Assembly (NCBI GenBank): GCA_947175465.1
Contig: CAMWMY010000046.1
Coordinates: forward strand, 1 to 8,058
Length of the DNA: 8,058 nt
Direction of reading: 5' to 3'
From: an uncultured Erysipelotrichaceae bacterium
GTDB lineage: Bacteria > Bacillota_I > Bacilli_A > Erysipelotrichales > Erysipelotrichaceae
A program made the position numbers and the translations under genes. Of this stretch, positions 6,016-8,058 are shown piece after piece (the stretch's first letter is position 1; each line of letters begins with the position of its first letter). Under the pieces are notes generated by a model. That model was not told the DNA's origin, did not search any database, and saw only the letters and a program-made list of their open reading frames with translations.

Positions 6016-7398
6016 ATGTTTGAATTTATGACTATTCGCGAACTTTATGAAATTGTGTTTCGTGGTTCACATGTAGAGCTTGATACATTAGAATATATCA
6101 AGTTACAAGGATGGATACGTACGAACCGTTGTAGTGGAAAACTTGGGTTCATTGAAATGAATGATGGTACTTATTTTCGCAATGCACAACTTGTGTATAA
6201 AGCAGAATTAAAAAACTTTAAAGAAGTTTCTAAATTTGCGACAGGTGCTGCAATTAGTGTTATAGGGAAGTTTAAAGTTACACCTGATGGGAAACAACCT
6301 TTTGAAATTGAAATTACAGAAATTGTATTAGAAGGAGATTGTGATGTGGATTACCCATTACAGAAAAAACGTCATAGTTTTGAATATATGCGTGAAATTG
6401 CACACTTAAGACCAAGAGCAAATACGTATTATGCTATTTATCGTTTACGTTCTGTTTTATCAATGGCTATTCATGAGTTTTTCCAAAACCAAGGATTTGT
6501 ATATGTGCATACACCAATTATTACAGGAAATGATGCAGAAGGTGCAGGAGAATCTTTCCGTGTTACAACACGTAGTGATGATCAATATGAAAAAGATTTC
6601 TTTGCGAAACCAGCTTCATTAACTGTATCTGGACAATTGCATGTGGAAGCCTTCGCAATGGCTTTTCGTGATGTGTATACTTTTGGGCCAACGTTTCGTG
6701 CAGAGAATTCAAACACTCCAAGACATGGAAGCGAATTTTGGATGATTGAGCCAGAAATTGCTTTTGCGGATTTAGAAGATGACATGGAACTTATTGAAGA
6801 TATGGTGAAGTACTGTATTGAATACGTATTAGAAAATGCTCCAGAAGAAATGGCCTTTTTTGAGAAGATGATCGATGCGGATTGTATTCAAAGAATTACA
6901 AAGGTGAAAGATTCTGCATTTAAGCGTATGACATATAGTGATGCGATTGAAATTTTAAAAGAAGCAGATGTAACTTTTGAATATCCAGTAGAATGGGGAA
7001 TGGATTTACAATCAGAACATGAGCGCTATATTTGTGAAAAGGTTGTAAATGGACCAGTCTTCCTTACCGATTATCCAAAAGATATTAAAGCTTTCTATAT
7101 GCGTCTTAACGATGATGGAAAAACAGTAGCTGCTTGTGATTTATTAGTTCCAGGTGTAGGGGAACTTGTAGGTGGAAGTCAAAGAGAAGAGCGCTATGAT
7201 GTTTTAAAGAAACGTATGGAAGAAATGGATATGGAGCTAGAATCTCTTCAATGGTACATGGATTTACGTCGCTATGGTGGATGTAAGCATGCAGGATTTG
7301 GTTTAGGGTTTGATCGTTTCTTAATGTATTTAACAGGTGTTCAAAACATACGTGATACAGAACCATTCCCAAGAACACCAAGAAATTTAAATTATTAA
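6016..7398 (+). CDS. asnS: Asparaginyl-tRNA synthetase
   Basis: AsnRS is a class IIb synthetase that ligates Asn to tRNA-Asn with ATP in the cytoplasm. It is 460 aa, the usual length. An N-terminal OB-fold anticodon-binding domain covers about residues 25-115 ([10 protein letters not shown] opens it), followed by the class II catalytic core. Seen are a motif 1 region with Pro167 in [17 protein letters not shown] at 204-211, motif 2 [15 protein letters not shown] at 227-241 with the ATP-binding Arg228, and motif 3 GFGLGFDR at 427-434 with Arg434. The protein ends in the conserved [14 protein letters not shown] region. AspRS is excluded because there is no large bacterial insertion domain and the C-terminal motif is AsnRS-type, in agreement with the AAC specifier of the leader. 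AAGGAGG (6002-6008) lies 7 nt before the ATG. A strong terminator follows. Confidence 0.97.
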   Translation: MFEFMTIRELYEIVFRGSHVELDTLEYIKLQGWIRTNRCSGKLGFIEMNDGTYFRNAQLVYKAELKNFKEVSKFATGAAISVIGKFKVTPDGKQPFEIEITEIVLEGDCDVDYPLQKKRHSFEYMREIAHLRPRANTYYAIYRLRSVLSMAIHEFFQNQGFVYVHTPIITGNDAEGAGESFRVTTRSDDQYEKDFFAKPASLTVSGQLHVEAFAMAFRDVYTFGPTFRAENSNTPRHGSEFWMIEPEIAFADLEDDMELIEDMVKYCIEYVLENAPEEMAFFEKMIDADCIQRITKVKDSAFKRMTYSDAIEILKEADVTFEYPVEWGMDLQSEHERYICEKVVNGPVFLTDYPKDIKAFYMRLNDDGKTVAACDLLVPGVGELVGGSQREERYDVLKKRMEEMDMELESLQWYMDLRRYGGCKHAGFGLGFDRFLMYLTGVQNIRDTEPFPRTPRNLNY

Positions 7399-7476
7399 TA
7401 AAGAGTAGATCGCATAGAATACTTTCGTTTTAAATATTAATCGAGATTATAAATATCTCAAAAATAATTGAACATT

Positions 7477-7503
7477 AGCACCATAATTACGGTGCTTTTG
7501 TTT
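7477..7503 (+). terminator. Intrinsic terminator downstream of asnS
   Basis: AGCACC (7477-7482) pairs perfectly with GGTGCT (7491-7496) around an 8-nt loop and is followed by the U-rich TTTTGTTT (7496-7503). It ends the asnS transcript about 80 nt after the stop codon and separates it from the AT-rich region to the right. Confidence 0.85.
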
Positions 7504-7629
7504 AATAAGATGAGCTTGAAAAGAGTTTCAGAAAAGGAAGAAAGGTTAGAGTTTGAATATTTAGATAGATAAAGCTCAATCATTTTTCACATAGTAACCC
7601 CTCTTTTATAGAAAAGATTATTTATAATA

Positions 7630-7651
7630 ATTGAATTCAATATCTATTCAA
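7630..7651. repeat. Palindrome and repeated ATTCAA half sites upstream of the Abi-like gene
   Basis: ATTGAATTCAAT (7630-7641) is a perfect 12-base palindrome. A further ATTCAA at 7646-7651 lies exactly 11 bases, about one helical turn, after the ATTCAA at 7635-7640. The arrangement resembles a repressor-binding site ahead of the gene at 7718. In DNA this AT-rich, chance is also possible. Confidence 0.3.
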
Positions 7652-7717
7652 GTATGCCATTAAAGTTTCATATTTGGTATATAGTCTCATTAAAATATTA
7701 CGTTGTGAGGTGCCATT

Positions 7718-8058
7718 ATGAGGATTGAAATTATAACTTCAAAAATTGAATTAACTTCTGGACAAAAAAGTGCAATAACTAGATTTGTTAATAATAATTG
7801 TAGTTATTATTATTTTCTAAACTTTATTCTAATGACAAATGGAAATGTTAAAGATGCAATTAAACTCTATCATTTAGATATTGAATTAAGAAATATTATT
7901 TTAAAACAAATGCTTAATTTTGAATTACAAATGAAAAAGAAATTATTGGTAGAAATATATAAAGTTGATTCATCATATGAATGGGATAATCAAGATTTCT
8001 ATATACCCCATTTTAATTTTCAAACGCAGGGTATTTCCAATTTTAGTAAAATGGTAAG
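7718..8058 (+). CDS. Abi_2 (AbiD/AbiF)-like abortive-infection protein, 3' end outside the window
   Basis: This is an incomplete gene whose first 113 codons are visible and open to the right edge. GAGGTG (7707-7712) precedes ATG 7718 with AGG 7 nt away, and an in-frame TGA at 7706-7708 rules out an earlier start. The segment at about residues 43-80 (NVKDAIKLYHLDIELRNI, then ILKQMLNFELQMKKKL) follows the Abi_2 pattern of a LYxxDxxLR motif (L50, Y51, D54, R58) and a helix with a conserved Glu (E69) and basic residues. Abi_2 proteins belong to the HEPN-like group and include lactococcal phage-exclusion proteins AbiD and AbiF. The N-terminal part before this motif is shorter than usual, and the region where a catalytic RxxxxH would lie is off the window. 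GC is about 22% in the five lines I counted, well below asnS. The function is inferred from a motif only. Confidence 0.5.
   Translation, partial: MRIEIITSKIELTSGQKSAITRFVNNNCSYYYFLNFILMTNGNVKDAIKLYHLDIELRNIILKQMLNFELQMKKKLLVEIYKVDSSYEWDNQDFYIPHFNFQTQGISNFSKMV

Larger units (their letters stand above)
7399..7717. other. AT-rich intergenic region between asnS and the Abi-like gene
   Basis: There is no convincing gene in these 319 bases. The stretch contains a small hairpin GAGAT/ATCTC (7443-7447/7455-7459) without a T run, then the asnS terminator. An inverted repeat TGAGCTT/AAGCTCA (7511-7517/7572-7578) brackets a 20-codon open frame with no ribosome binding site. Near 7630-7651 is a cluster of TTGAAT/ATTCAA half sites. 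The next gene must be expressed from this region because it lies past the terminator, but I see no strong promoter. The best candidate is weak: TTTTCA (7584-7589), 17 nt, TATAGA (7607-7612). Confidence 0.6.

Noticed and set aside
6431..7381. Three alternative-frame open stretches inside asnS (6431-6622 +, 6582-6785 -, 7106-7381 -)
   Set aside because: AsnRS motifs 1, 2 and 3 account for the real coding frame throughout. These are shadows.
7443..7459. GAGAT/ATCTC hairpin after asnS as a terminator
   Set aside because: The stem is only 5 bp and is followed by A residues rather than T. The real terminator is the one at 7477-7503.
7510..7572. Twenty-codon open frame starting MSLKRVSEKEERLEFEYLDR
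   Set aside because: There is no ribosome binding site and it lies just after the asnS terminator. The strongly charged composition might be a remnant of a degraded gene, but nothing supports expression.

Overview
The window looks like a chromosomal segment of a low-GC Bacillota bacterium. The reasons are the AT-rich sequence, AGGAGG-type ribosome binding sites, a Rex redox repressor, T-box control of an aminoacyl-tRNA synthetase, and tandem FemA/FemX-type peptidoglycan-bridge transferases. The overall style suggests an Erysipelotrichia-like lineage, but that placement is a guess. All genes lie on the + strand.

Layout. A promoter at the left edge leads into a tight six-gene run: two FemA/FemB/FemX-family transferases (67-1317 and 1330-2556), tsaE, tsaB, rimI and tsaD (2572-5071). 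Gaps are 0-15 nt, and tsaE/tsaB overlap by 4 nt, so this is probably one operon. A short gap with its own promoter precedes rex (5155-5778). A 237-nt intergenic stretch then holds a tRNA-Asn-sensing T-box leader, with an AAC specifier, a TGGT acceptor-pairing bulge and a terminator, directly before asnS (6016-7398). A good intrinsic terminator closes asnS. After about 220 nt of AT-rich non-coding DNA, a partial gene resembling the Abi_2 (AbiD/AbiF) phage-defence family starts at 7718 and runs off the right edge.

How the genes fit together. Most of the segment concerns tRNA. TsaB, TsaD and TsaE complete t6A37 synthesis on ANN-decoding tRNAs, and tRNA-Asn is one of those. The T-box senses the charging of that same tRNA, and AsnRS charges it. 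The Fem proteins consume aminoacyl-tRNAs to build the cell-wall cross-bridge. Rex couples NADH/NAD+ status to transcription and commonly lies near tsaD in Bacillota. The order tsaE-tsaB-rimI-tsaD-rex matches the Bacillus subtilis ydiB-ydiC-ydiD-ydiE...rex region with intervening genes missing.

Most of the window is ordinary core genome. The unusual parts are the low GC of the first fem gene compared with its tandem paralogue, the Asn T-box sitting beside the t6A genes, the Rex-like site over the rex promoter, and the very AT-rich (about 22% GC) Abi-like gene with repeat structure upstream. I see no CRISPR array, tRNA or rRNA gene, insertion sequence or prophage gene.
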